Assembly (NCBI RefSeq): GCF_000145255.1
Contig: NC_014394.1
Location: 2,976,001-3,040,000 of the forward strand
Direction of reading: 5' to 3'
DNA from: Gallionella capsiferriformans ES-2
Lineage (GTDB): Bacteria > Pseudomonadota > Gammaproteobacteria > Burkholderiales > Gallionellaceae
DNA length: 64,000 nt
The notes under the pieces: model-generated
Database searches by the model: none
The model's input: the letters and a program-made list of their open reading frames with translations, nothing else
Told to the model about the DNA's origin: nothing
Position numbers and translations under genes: made by a program
Part shown: one piece after another, positions 56,350 to 64,000 of the stretch
How positions within the stretch are numbered: the first letter of the stretch is position 1
Layout: each line of letters opens with the position of its first letter

Positions 56350-57189
56350 ATGTTCTCTATCCTGATTCCAACTTGGAACAACCTCGAGTTGCTCAAACTC
56401 TGCGTACGCAGCATTCAGCAAAACTCAGCCTACCCACACCAGATTATCATTCACGTCAATGACGGTAGCGATGGCACTCTGGCATGGGTTAAAGAACAAG
56501 GCTTCGAACACAGCGCCTCGCCCGACAACATTGGCATCTGTCTGGCTGTAAACGAAGCAGCCATGCACGCCACAATGGATTACATCCTGTACCTGAACGA
56601 TGACATGTATTGCTGCCCGGGATGGGACACCGCCCTGGTCAACAAACTAACAGAGCTCGATACCGATTTATTCATGTTGTCCGGCACCATGATAGAACCG
56701 CGCGACACCAGCAACCCTTGTGTGATCGTAAAGGATTACGGCCGCGAAGTTGAAACGTTCGATGAATCCCTGTTGCTTGCCGAATTGCCACAACATCGCA
56801 AGGCAGACTGGGACGGCGCGACCTGGCCGCCAACGCTGGTCAGTCGCCGCTGGTGGTTCAAGGTAGGCGGTTACAGCAGCGAATTCTCTCCCGGCATGAG
56901 CAGCGACAACGACTTTTCGATGAAGCTGTGGCACGCAGGTTGCCGCATCTTTCTGGGCGTCGGTGACTCGCTTGTTTACCACTTCCAGTGTAAATCAACC
57001 GGAAAAATCAAGAAAAATGACGGCGGCAAACAGTTTCTATTCAAATGGGGAATGCGCCAGTCCGTGTTCGATCGGTATTTTTTACGGCGCGGTCAAGTCG
57101 CACAGGGATTAAGACTGGAAGAGCCTGAAGATACGCGCAATTTTCGCTGGCAGCTGCTGCGCAGCCGAATCAAACGCGCACTCAGTTAA
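56350..57189 (+). CDS. Family 2 glycosyltransferase, paralogue of the gene at 52346
   Basis: 279 residues. It starts FSILIPTWNNLELLKLCVRS, with nucleotide-sugar block YLNDDMYCCPGWD and acceptor region EFSPGMSSDNDFSMKLWHAG. Alone on the plus strand in a minus-strand cluster, divergent from the GT4 gene at 56213 and overlapping the end of the next gene (57186) by four bases tail to tail. The sugar is unknown. Confidence 0.87.
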   Translation: MFSILIPTWNNLELLKLCVRSIQQNSAYPHQIIIHVNDGSDGTLAWVKEQGFEHSASPDNIGICLAVNEAAMHATMDYILYLNDDMYCCPGWDTALVNKLTELDTDLFMLSGTMIEPRDTSNPCVIVKDYGREVETFDESLLLAELPQHRKADWDGATWPPTLVSRRWWFKVGGYSSEFSPGMSSDNDFSMKLWHAGCRIFLGVGDSLVYHFQCKSTGKIKKNDGGKQFLFKWGMRQSVFDRYFLRRGQVAQGLRLEEPEDTRNFRWQLLRSRIKRALS

Positions 57190-57932
57190 CGCGCTGCTGA
57201 ATGCAGCGCGGCCAGTTTTCGGTATTTCAGATAAGTGGTGCGTGCATTCATATGAGCGATGCGCCAACCCGCAGCACCATCGAGCACACCCAGCCTGATG
57301 ACATAGGTGCGAATGAACGCCCAGCCGCCGCTCAGCACCGCACCCGCCAGACTGGAGCCCTTACCCCCCTCAAACATTTGCTGCGCCGCGGCCGTCGAAT
57401 AGTGGGCCACCTTGCGCTCCACATCATCCGTTGTCAGATAACTGTAGTGCAGCAGCGGACTGTGCAATTTGGCGGTCTTGCCCGTCAGCAGCACGCTTTC
57501 ATGCACCAGACTGTCGGAAAACTGACCGGCAGCGCGCTTAAACAGACGCAGCACGTAATCCGGATACCAGCCGCAGTGATGAATAAAAGTGCCGCAGAAC
57601 TGCGACAGTCGCGGGCAGTAATATCCGTCTGCCGCCGCGTCCCTCATCGCCTGCTCGAGCTCAGCACGCAATTCGGGCGTCACCCGCTCATCCGCATCGA
57701 TCGAAAATATCCATGCGCACGATGCATAGGACAGCGCGCGATTTTTCTGCGGCCCGAAACCCGGCCAGTCAGCGTGCAGATAAACCCGCGCACCCATTTC
57801 ACGCGCAATGCTCACCGTATCGTCCGTGCTGCCCGAATCCACCACGATAATTTCATCCGCCCACGCCACCGACTGAATACAGGCGCCTATATTGGCGGCC
57901 TCATTCTTCGCAATGATAACGACAGACAGCAT
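57186..57932 (-). CDS. WaaE/KdtX-like family 2 glycosyltransferase
   Basis: 248 residues. MLSVVIIAKNEAANIGACI, then EIIVVDSGSTDDTVSIA and FSIDADERVTPEL are the hallmarks of the WaaE/KdtX group, which adds a glucose to lipopolysaccharide core heptose or Kdo in other bacteria. The exact sugar here is inference. It starts directly after the FlaA1-like gene (no gap) and overlaps the convergent gene by four bases. Confidence 0.88.
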   Translation of the reverse strand: MLSVVIIAKNEAANIGACIQSVAWADEIIVVDSGSTDDTVSIAREMGARVYLHADWPGFGPQKNRALSYASCAWIFSIDADERVTPELRAELEQAMRDAAADGYYCPRLSQFCGTFIHHCGWYPDYVLRLFKRAAGQFSDSLVHESVLLTGKTAKLHSPLLHYSYLTTDDVERKVAHYSTAAAQQMFEGGKGSSLAGAVLSGGWAFIRTYVIRLGVLDGAAGWRIAHMNARTTYLKYRKLAALHSAAR

Positions 57933-59777
57933 TTAAATGTGTTGTGGCTGATATTCAGGAACCCAGCCCTGAAGTGCCGTTTTTACTTCGGCATCAGGTC
58001 GGGTCGACGCATCCGTCCATATCAGCAGCTGCTCCAGCCACGCCGCATCCGCCTCGCGCGCCTGAGCGATGCGCAATTTAGGATGCGGCGTCGGCAAGGT
58101 GTGCTCGTTGTCGGCGAGCAGCTCTTCATAAAGCTTTTCGCCCGGGCGCAGACCGCTAAACTCAATCTTGATATCGTCCTCAGTAAATCCTGACAGGCGG
58201 ATCAACTCCTTTGCCAGATCAACGATCTTGACCGGTTCGCCCATATCCAGTACGAAAATCTCGCCGCCCTGCCCCATCAGCCCGGCTTGCAACACCAATT
58301 GCGCGGCTTCCGGAATGGACATGAAGTAGCGGGTGATTTCAGGGTGAGTCACGGTAATCGGGCCGCCTTGCGCAATCTGCGCACGGAATTTCGGAATCAC
58401 GCTCCCCGTGCTGCCCAGCACATTGCCGAACCTGACGATGACGAACCGCGTACAGCCGCTGACCTCAGAGGCGAGTGGCTGCAACGCCTGACACACCAGT
58501 TCCGCCAGTCGCTTGGAAGCCCCCATCACGTTAGTCGGATTAACCGCCTTGTCGGTCGAGATCATCACAAATTTGGCAACGTTATGTCGCTGCGCGGCGC
58601 GTGCCACGGTCCAGGTTCCCAATACGTTGTTGCGGATCGCCTGCCAGGCATTGTGCGTCTCCATCATCGGCACATGTTTGTAGGCGGCTGCATGAAACAG
58701 CACGGCAGGATTATGTAACTGCAAGACTTCATCGACTCGCGCCGCATCGCGCACATCGCCTACCAGACAAACGAAGCACAGCGCCGGAAATGCCTGATGG
58801 AGCTCCTGCTCGAGCGTATAAAGCGCAAATTCGCTCTGCTCGAATAACACCAACTTGGCCGGTGAAAATCGCGCGATCTGACGGCACAGCTCTGAACCGA
58901 TCGAGCCGCCCGCGCCGGTCACCATGACCGTCTTGCCGGATATCAACCCTTGCAATCCCGCCGTATCGAGCACCACGGGATCCCGTCCCAGCAAATCGTC
59001 CAGCTCGATTGCACGCAATTGCGACACGGCCACCTTGCCGCTCATCAGGTCGTCAAACGATGGCACGGTCAACGCCTGCACCCCGGCTGCTGTGCACAGT
59101 TTGATCGCGCGCTGACGCTGCTGATGCGAACTGGAGGGCATTGCGATGATTACACGCTCGACGCCGAAATGATTAATCCAATGCGCCAATTCGTCTAATT
59201 TACCCAGCACCTTCACGCCATTTAGCATGCAGTTTTGCTTGTTGTCATCATCATCCAGAAAGCCCAACAGTTGCCACGTTTCATTTTTCGCCAGATCCTT
59301 GGATAGTGCCACAGCGGCATCTCCTGCGCCCAGCACCAATACCGGCTCACTGGACAGTTTCATGCGCCCCTGAAATCGGGTTTCTTTCCACATGCGGTAC
59401 AAAATGCGGCTGCCGCCCATAAACAGAATCAGCAGTAGCGGATTTAGCACTAATACGGAACGCGGCACGACCAACTGACTGCGCAACATCCATAACATAA
59501 ACGGGATGGCCGCTGCCGCCAACAATACGGCCAGCACGATACGGCGCAAGTCGTTCAGACTGGCATAACGCCAGATGCCGCGATATAGGCCAAATTTCCA
59601 GAATATTGCAACCTGCAAGGGCACGATCCACAGCAAGGTCTGCCGCATTTCAGCCCCGTATTGGGACGGCAATTCAAAATTAAAACGCAGCAAATAGGCC
59701 AGCGTCCATGCGAGCACCGCTGCCGCAATGTCGTGCAATATGGCCAACACCGTTCGGACATTCGATTTACGCAGCAT
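57933..59777 (-). CDS. FlaA1/WbpM-like nucleoside-diphosphate-sugar dehydratase/epimerase
   Basis: 614 residues. Four N-terminal membrane helices (about 10-120), a first Rossmann-like region (PVLVLGAGDAAVALSKDL) and the catalytic SDR domain with VTGAGGSIGSELCRQI and STDKAVNPTNVMGASKR, where Met replaces the usual Tyr as in the large C6-dehydratases of this family. Converts UDP-GlcNAc to a 4-keto-6-deoxy sugar for O-antigen or glycan. Overlaps the WecA-like gene by 11 bases. Confidence 0.92.
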   Translation of the reverse strand: MLRKSNVRTVLAILHDIAAAVLAWTLAYLLRFNFELPSQYGAEMRQTLLWIVPLQVAIFWKFGLYRGIWRYASLNDLRRIVLAVLLAAAAIPFMLWMLRSQLVVPRSVLVLNPLLLILFMGGSRILYRMWKETRFQGRMKLSSEPVLVLGAGDAAVALSKDLAKNETWQLLGFLDDDDNKQNCMLNGVKVLGKLDELAHWINHFGVERVIIAMPSSSHQQRQRAIKLCTAAGVQALTVPSFDDLMSGKVAVSQLRAIELDDLLGRDPVVLDTAGLQGLISGKTVMVTGAGGSIGSELCRQIARFSPAKLVLFEQSEFALYTLEQELHQAFPALCFVCLVGDVRDAARVDEVLQLHNPAVLFHAAAYKHVPMMETHNAWQAIRNNVLGTWTVARAAQRHNVAKFVMISTDKAVNPTNVMGASKRLAELVCQALQPLASEVSGCTRFVIVRFGNVLGSTGSVIPKFRAQIAQGGPITVTHPEITRYFMSIPEAAQLVLQAGLMGQGGEIFVLDMGEPVKIVDLAKELIRLSGFTEDDIKIEFSGLRPGEKLYEELLADNEHTLPTPHPKLRIAQAREADAAWLEQLLIWTDASTRPDAEVKTALQGWVPEYQPQHI

Positions 59778-60741
59778 TGTTATCTTCCTCTTGATATTTC
59801 CGCCAGCGCCGGTCTATCCACATGCTCAACCCCAGATAGATCACCCCCCACCAGGCCAGCAGATTACCCTGCCCCTTGGCGTCGAGACTCAAGGCAAACA
59901 AGGCCGATACACCCGCTGCAATCATCAGGAAATATTCCGCGATCGCCGTGTTGCGATGCCCCCATCCCAATTGCACCAGACGCTGATAATAGTGACTGCG
60001 GTGCGCCTCGGACAATTTTTCCTTATTACGCGCACGCTTGAACAGCGTCAAGGTTGCATCCATCGCAAAAGGAGAGAACACCAGCACCGGGAACCAGGCC
60101 GGCCAGTAACCCGATTGCCAGCCCCATACGCCGAACGCTGAGGCCAGAAAACCCAGCGGAATCGAGCCTGCATCGCCCAAAAATACGCGAGCAGGATGAA
60201 AATTATGGTACAAAAATCCCAAGGATGCGGCGCCGACCGAAAAATTCATCATCGCAAAGGCTTCGTTGCCGGCCATCAATCCGCCAACGCCGTAGAAACT
60301 AAAACCGAATAGCGCCATACCGCCCGCCATGCCATCGGAGCCATCCATAAAGTTATATAGATTTGTCATCCACACGATGTACAGCAGCACCGGCACCATC
60401 CATATCCAGCTAATTCCGGCGCCAATCAATACCATCGCAGCGGCGATAAAATGACCGATCAGACGAGTTTTGGGCGGCAACCCGCGCACATCGTCCACCA
60501 GCGACAACACGAACAGCCCAAGCATGGGAAGCACAATCCACCATTGCCAGAATTTGAACAGCAGCACCCAGCCCGCTAATATGCCGGCCATCAAGGCAAT
60601 GCCACCGGTACGCGGCACCGGCGTGTCATGCAACGATCGTTCGTTAGGGATATCTTGAATCGTGCCGTGTTTGCTTAGTGTCAAAATCAGCGTCAGCAGC
60701 AAGGTGACTAAAGCGGAAATTACCGGTGGATAATGGTTCAT
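59767..60741 (-). CDS. WecA/WbpL-like polyprenyl-phosphate sugar-1-phosphate transferase
   Basis: 324 residues, about ten membrane helices. It has IPNERSLHDTPVPRTGGIAL, the LVDDVRGLPPKT cytoplasmic loop and NFMDGSDGMAGGMALFG with the catalytic Asp pair. It starts undecaprenyl-linked O-antigen synthesis by transferring a HexNAc-1-phosphate. Its partner modifying enzyme is the adjacent FlaA1-like protein. Confidence 0.9.
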   Translation of the reverse strand: MNHYPPVISALVTLLLTLILTLSKHGTIQDIPNERSLHDTPVPRTGGIALMAGILAGWVLLFKFWQWWIVLPMLGLFVLSLVDDVRGLPPKTRLIGHFIAAAMVLIGAGISWIWMVPVLLYIVWMTNLYNFMDGSDGMAGGMALFGFSFYGVGGLMAGNEAFAMMNFSVGAASLGFLYHNFHPARVFLGDAGSIPLGFLASAFGVWGWQSGYWPAWFPVLVFSPFAMDATLTLFKRARNKEKLSEAHRSHYYQRLVQLGWGHRNTAIAEYFLMIAAGVSALFALSLDAKGQGNLLAWWGVIYLGLSMWIDRRWRKYQEEDNNAA

Positions 60742-60757
60742 GCGGTGCTACCTTAGG

Positions 60758-61831
60758 TTAAGCAGAATGGATTTTAGCACGCACGGGTGCGTCACTGGTG
60801 ACCAACGACTCAAAGCACTTCTGGCAAACCTGCTGAGGCGTGATAGCCATCTGGCAAGGCGGCTTATCCTCTTTTAATTCGAGTCTCGGGCAGTCTCGCT
60901 TGAAACAGGGCGAACAATACAGTCCACTGGTGATATGCAAACAGGATTTACCGAGAATGCCGCTGTATTCCGGCGCTGTCGGACCATGCAACATGATGCC
61001 GGAAATATCGAGCACCGTTGCAAGGTGCCCGATGCCGCTTTCAACGCTGACAAACCCTTGCGCATGCAGCAGTACGCTCATCAATTCAGTCAGCGATAAC
61101 TTCGGCAACACCTGCGCCAACTCGCCTCCCGCCTGCTGCAAGCGCTGCGCACGCTGATACTCGGCCTCATTGCCCCACGGCAACAGACAATGAATGCCCT
61201 GCAGGGTCAACAAACCAACCAGCTCAAACCATGACGACTCAGGCCAGTATTTACTGTTCCATGTCGTGCCGTGCAACAGCACAATGGCAGGATTAGCGCG
61301 TTCGTCTCCGCTGTCGGGCAGCGACATCTGGTTTTGGCGAAATTGATCCAGACCATAGTCAGCGGGTTGCAAGATGTCGGCGCCAAACAACTGCGCAACA
61401 AGTTGCCTGTTTTTATCGACGATATGCAAGCCGGATGCGATGCTGGCGGTCTTCTGATAGAACTTTGCGGCCAGCGATTCGCGTGCGCTTGACGCGTCAA
61501 AGCCGTAGATTTCAGTACCTGCCAGTCGCGCCAGCAGCGCGCTTTTTAGCAATCCCTGCGCATCCAGCGCAAGATCGTAATGTTCAGCTTTGAGCTGTCG
61601 CTTCAAGCCACGCAACAACTTGGGCAGCTTCCACCACTGCTTCTTATGACTGCGCAACGGCACCGTGATCACTTTATCGACAGCCGCATGCCAGCTCACC
61701 ATCTCGGCAAATGCGGGTTCCACCAGCCAGTGTATTTCGGCATCAGGCAAGCGGCGGCGCAAGTCGCTGATAGCCGGAAACAAATGCAGTATATCGCCCA
61801 GCGACGACAATCTGACGACAAGAATTTTCAT
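60758..61831 (-). CDS. waaC: Lipopolysaccharide heptosyltransferase I
   Basis: 357 residues from the ATG at 61831 (MKILVVRLSSLGDILHLFPA); an ATG three codons upstream is possible. GT-B family 9 landmarks: SSLGDILHLFPAISDLRRR, LDAQGLLKSALLA and VSVESGIGHLATVL. It adds the first L-glycero-D-manno-heptose to Kdo2-lipid A. The C-terminal Cys-rich segment (CSPCFKRDCPRLELKEDKPP) is present in some members. Ends before the WecA-like gene with a 16-base gap. Confidence 0.92.
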   Translation of the reverse strand: MKILVVRLSSLGDILHLFPAISDLRRRLPDAEIHWLVEPAFAEMVSWHAAVDKVITVPLRSHKKQWWKLPKLLRGLKRQLKAEHYDLALDAQGLLKSALLARLAGTEIYGFDASSARESLAAKFYQKTASIASGLHIVDKNRQLVAQLFGADILQPADYGLDQFRQNQMSLPDSGDERANPAIVLLHGTTWNSKYWPESSWFELVGLLTLQGIHCLLPWGNEAEYQRAQRLQQAGGELAQVLPKLSLTELMSVLLHAQGFVSVESGIGHLATVLDISGIMLHGPTAPEYSGILGKSCLHITSGLYCSPCFKRDCPRLELKEDKPPCQMAITPQQVCQKCFESLVTSDAPVRAKIHSA

Positions 61832-61862
61832 ATAGCGCACGCCAAAATAGCGTTAATCGTTT

Positions 61863-62408
61863 TCACTCGAACAGCTCAGCCCCGGCGAGCGATTTTCCCT
61901 GCAAATCTTTAGCGGACAAAGCAGGCGGCGCTTGCACCTGCCAGTCGATCGCAATCTCAGGATCGTCCCAGACAATACTGCGTTCAAATTCCGGATACCA
62001 GTAATCGGTGGTTTTATAAAGGAATTCCGCCGTATCGGACAACACAACAAAACCGTGCGCAAAACCCTCCGGTATCCAGAACATGCGCTTGTTCTCGGCA
62101 GACAATTCCAGCGCCACGTGCTGCCCGAAGGTCGGCGAACTCTTGCGGATATCCACTGCGACATCCAGCACTGCGCCTTGCACCACACGCACCAGTTTGG
62201 CTTGCGGGTGTTGAATCTGATAATGCAGACCGCGCAACACGCCTTTAACCGAGCGGGAATGATTATCCTGAACAAAGTCCGCGTCGCGTCCGGTCAACTC
62301 TGAAAACTTTTGACGGTTGAAACTCTCGTAAAAGAACCCCCGGTCGTCGCCAAATACCTTAGGCTCTAAGATCAACAAATCCGGGATGGCCGTTTGAATG
62401 GCTTTCAT
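61863..62408 (-). CDS. rfbC: dTDP-4-dehydrorhamnose 3,5-epimerase
   Basis: 181 residues. RmlC cupin: [20 protein letters not shown] contains the catalytic His, and [16 protein letters not shown] and [14 protein letters not shown] complete the site. Third enzyme order in dTDP-L-rhamnose synthesis. Its ATG overlaps the rfbA stop by four bases. Confidence 0.96.
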   Translation of the reverse strand: MKAIQTAIPDLLILEPKVFGDDRGFFYESFNRQKFSELTGRDADFVQDNHSRSVKGVLRGLHYQIQHPQAKLVRVVQGAVLDVAVDIRKSSPTFGQHVALELSAENKRMFWIPEGFAHGFVVLSDTAEFLYKTTDYWYPEFERSIVWDDPEIAIDWQVQAPPALSAKDLQGKSLAGAELFE

Positions 62409-63325
62409 GCAAGCCCCTTTTCCCGCAACACCTGCATCAGATAGGCGCCGTAACCGCTCTTGATCAAGGGGGCGGCGAGTTTTTCGAGTTGTGCGGCATC
62501 GATAAACCCGTTGCTATAGGCAATTTCTTCCGGACAGGCGATTTTTAAGCCCTGACGATGTTCGATGGTCTGGATGAACTGACTCGCGTCGAGCAAAGAT
62601 TCGTGCGTGCCGGTATCCAGCCAGGCAAAGCCGCGCCCCATGGTTTCCACCGACAAGCTGTCGCGCTCCAGATACACCCGATTCACGTCGGTGATCTCCA
62701 ACTCGCCGCGCGGCGAAGGTTTTAAGTTTGCCGCGATGTCCAACACGTCATTGTCGTAAAAATACAGCCCGGTGACGGCGTAATTCGATTTAGGTACCAG
62801 CGGTTTCTCTTCCAGCGAGATCGCCCGCCCCGCCTTGTCGAACTCGACCACGCCATAGCGTTCAGGATCGCGCACGTGATAGGCAAAAACCGAAGCGCCT
62901 TCCTTGCGCTGTGCTGCATTGCGCAATTGCTGCTGAAAATCGTGACCGTAAAAAATATTGTCGCCCAGCACAAGGGCTGAAGGATCATTGCCGATAAAGT
63001 CGCGGCCGATAATGAAGGCCTGCGCCAGCCCGTCCGGTGTAGGTTGCACTGCGTATTGCAGATTCAATCCCCAGTTGCTGCCATCGCCCAACAATTGCGC
63101 GAAGCGCGGCGTGTCCTGCGGTGTCGAGATGATCAGAATGTCGCGTATCCCCGCCAGCATCAAAGTCGAGAGCGGATAATAGATCATCGGCTTGTCGTAT
63201 ACCGGCAGCAATTGCTTTGAAACGGCCAGCGTGACCGGATGCAGTCGCGTGCCCGAACCGCCCGCGAGGATGATGCCTTTTCTGGAAAGTCGGGAGTGGT
63301 CAGTAGTAAGTGGTGAGTGGGACAT
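62405..63325 (-). CDS. rfbA: Glucose-1-phosphate thymidylyltransferase
   Basis: 306 residues. Rml[59 protein letters not shown]. It makes dTDP-glucose from dTTP and glucose-1-phosphate. The usual start (MKGIILAGG) is replaced here by a 15-residue extension, [14 protein letters not shown], encoded by heptamer repeats that also supply the ATG at 63325; no later start is available before the nucleotide loop. Confidence 0.95.
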   Translation of the reverse strand: MSHSPLTTDHSRLSRKGIILAGGSGTRLHPVTLAVSKQLLPVYDKPMIYYPLSTLMLAGIRDILIISTPQDTPRFAQLLGDGSNWGLNLQYAVQPTPDGLAQAFIIGRDFIGNDPSALVLGDNIFYGHDFQQQLRNAAQRKEGASVFAYHVRDPERYGVVEFDKAGRAISLEEKPLVPKSNYAVTGLYFYDNDVLDIAANLKPSPRGELEITDVNRVYLERDSLSVETMGRGFAWLDTGTHESLLDASQFIQTIEHRQGLKIACPEEIAYSNGFIDAAQLEKLAAPLIKSGYGAYLMQVLREKGLA

Positions 63326-63350
63326 AGTTAGTGGTCAGTGGTCAGTAGTT
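63288..63350. repeat. Heptanucleotide tandem repeat, nine units, at the rfbA start
   Basis: From 63288 in steps of seven: AGTCGGG, AGTGGTC, AGTAGTA, AGTGGTG, AGTGGGA, CATAGTT, AGTGGTC, AGTGGTC, AGTAGTT. Seven of nine begin AGT followed by G/A. On the minus strand the CAT of the sixth unit is the rfbA ATG and the next unit holds the stop of the upstream pseudogene (63330-63328). Confidence 0.85.
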
Positions 63351-63684
63351 TTTTGCGTAAGCCGGTCAGTAATTTTCCGGCGTGATCTGACAATTCAAAA
63401 GCAACGTGGTCAGGTGATGCGAAATTCAGCATCACCGCTAATTGTAGTTGTGTTTCCAATTCGGCTAATGATCCACGGGCAATTCCAATAAAATTCAAAA
63501 ATTCTTTTGCGCCATTTCGTCCAGCCCCCTCGGCAATGTTACTGGGAATCTACACCGCTGCCCTGCGCATCTGCTGAGCCAAACCATGACGCTCTTCGGC
63601 AGGAAAGGCGGCAGTTAGCTCATAAATTGATTTCACCAATTGCATTGCTATTTTCCATGCTTCCAGTTGTTCATGCGGTTTCAT
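63328..63684 (-). pseudogene. Four-helix-bundle protein (23S rRNA intervening-sequence type) broken by an amber codon
   Basis: The minus strand from the ATG at 63684 reads MKPHEQLEAWKIAMQLVKSI, then LAQQMRRAAV, a TAG at 63552-63550, then IPSNIAEGAGRNGAKEF and LAELETQLQLAVML. Both halves are in the same frame and together make a normal four-helix-bundle/S23 family protein of about 118 residues, where the stop stands in place of the Ser of RRAAVSIPSNIAEG. A single TCG to TAG change explains it. Function of the family is unknown; members often sit inside surface-polysaccharide clusters. The last residues (LLTTDH) come from the heptamer repeat. Confidence 0.85.
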
Positions 63685-63694
63685 ATTTGCTGTA

Positions 63695-63736
63695 AGTCGT
63701 GAGTAGTTAGTTGGGAATTCTACTACCTACTACCTA
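63695..63736. repeat. Heptanucleotide repeats at the rfbD 3' end
   Basis: Units AGTCGTG, AGTAGTT, AGTTGGG, AATTCTA, CTACCTA, CTACCTA follow in register. On the minus strand the array contains the rfbD stop codon (TAG at 63732-63730). Confidence 0.65.
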
Positions 63737-64000
63737 CTTTCCAGCACTTCGGTCAGCATCCTTGTAACACCAACCTGCCAGTGCGGCAAATGCAAGCCGA
63801 AAGCACTCGTTAACTTGCCGGTACTCAGGCGGGAATTGTGCGGTCGCGTTGCCGCAGTGGGGAACGCGCTGGTCGGCACGGCTTCAATCGCATCCGGCAT
63901 CACTTTGATCGGCACACCGGCCTGCCTTGCAAAATCGATCACAAAATTAGCGTAACCGTGCCACGAAGTTTCGCCACCCGCAACCAAATGATAAAGCCCG
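63730..64000 (-). CDS. rfbD: dTDP-4-dehydrorhamnose reductase, C-terminal part
   Basis: Open to the window edge on the minus strand; 89 residues visible. GLYHLVAGGETSWHGYANFV and the late RPHNSRLSTGKLTSAFGLHL are typical of the RmlD C-terminus, where the substrate binds. It reduces the keto sugar to dTDP-L-rhamnose. Gene order rfbD-(pseudogene)-rfbA-rfbC is consistent with a rhamnose operon; rfbB is presumably outside the window. The final Ser-Arg and stop lie in heptamer DNA. Confidence 0.92.
   Translation of the reverse strand, partial: GLYHLVAGGETSWHGYANFVIDFARQAGVPIKVMPDAIEAVPTSAFPTAATRPHNSRLSTGKLTSAFGLHLPHWQVGVTRMLTEVLESR

Noticed and set aside
57201..58193. A 330-codon open frame on the plus strand across the WaaE-like and FlaA1-like genes
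   Set aside because: It spans two well-supported genes on the opposite strand and reads as His/Arg/Gln-rich low-quality protein.

Overview
The window looks like a chromosomal segment of a betaproteobacterium, most plausibly Gallionellaceae or another Nitrosomonadales lineage. The support is the gene complement and order (mreBCD-mrdA-rodA-rlpA-hslR, gatCAB, a glycine-riboswitch gcvT-gcvH-gcvP cluster, waaA/waaC and rfb genes) and the protein sequences themselves. No 16S rRNA gene is present, so the placement is an inference. Most genes are housekeeping or cell-envelope genes; accessory DNA is concentrated at about 1-2400, 14376-23675 and 46.9-57 kb.

Region 1-2423 is accessory: a short run of tightly coupled unknown genes, a decayed IS110-family left end, and the 3' stump of an ABC-2 (NodJ-like) permease gene. 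It is followed by tRNA-Arg(CCG). Region 2783-14375 holds hslO, a dimeric-type dUTPase, and signalling genes: a REC-REC-GGDEF-EAL protein, an EAL-CBS-GGDEF protein and a chemoreceptor. It also holds a very large AsmA/DUF748-like envelope protein and a PlsC-type acyltransferase. An unusual 300-bp array of decayed 20-bp tandem units follows.

Region 14814-22758 is a probable defence or accessory island. Its core is a minus-strand operon: a Mrr-like nuclease/SF2 helicase fusion with five C-terminal helicase-associated (HA) repeats, a HEPN (RNxxxH) protein, and a RhuM-family protein. A 39-residue single-membrane-span ORF precedes the helicase. There is no methyltransferase beside it. This is the best candidate in the window for a little-described system.

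Region 23676-46814 is core: an OlsB-like acyltransferase, dgkA, a TlpA-like thioredoxin, the rod-shape/elongasome operon, gatCAB, an NlpC/P60 peptidase, and the glycine cleavage genes. The gcv genes sit behind a recognisable promoter, a tandem glycine riboswitch and an intrinsic terminator. Next come tpx, a PfkB kinase, a glycine-zipper lipoprotein, a TPR/SLOG-like/class III cyclase, waaA and apaH.

Region 46895-64000 is for surface polysaccharide: an OafA-type acyltransferase, an MBOAT acetyltransferase with two tandem paralogous SGNH-like partners, several glycosyltransferases, an O-antigen ligase/polymerase-like protein, a FlaA1/WbpM-like dehydratase, a WecA-like initiating transferase, waaC and rfbC-rfbA-rfbD (dTDP-rhamnose). 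A four-helix-bundle gene broken by one amber codon lies inside the rfb cluster.

Heptanucleotide (7-bp) tandem repeats recur at eight or more gene boundaries. In several places they supply start codons, stop codons or terminal residues of neighbouring genes.
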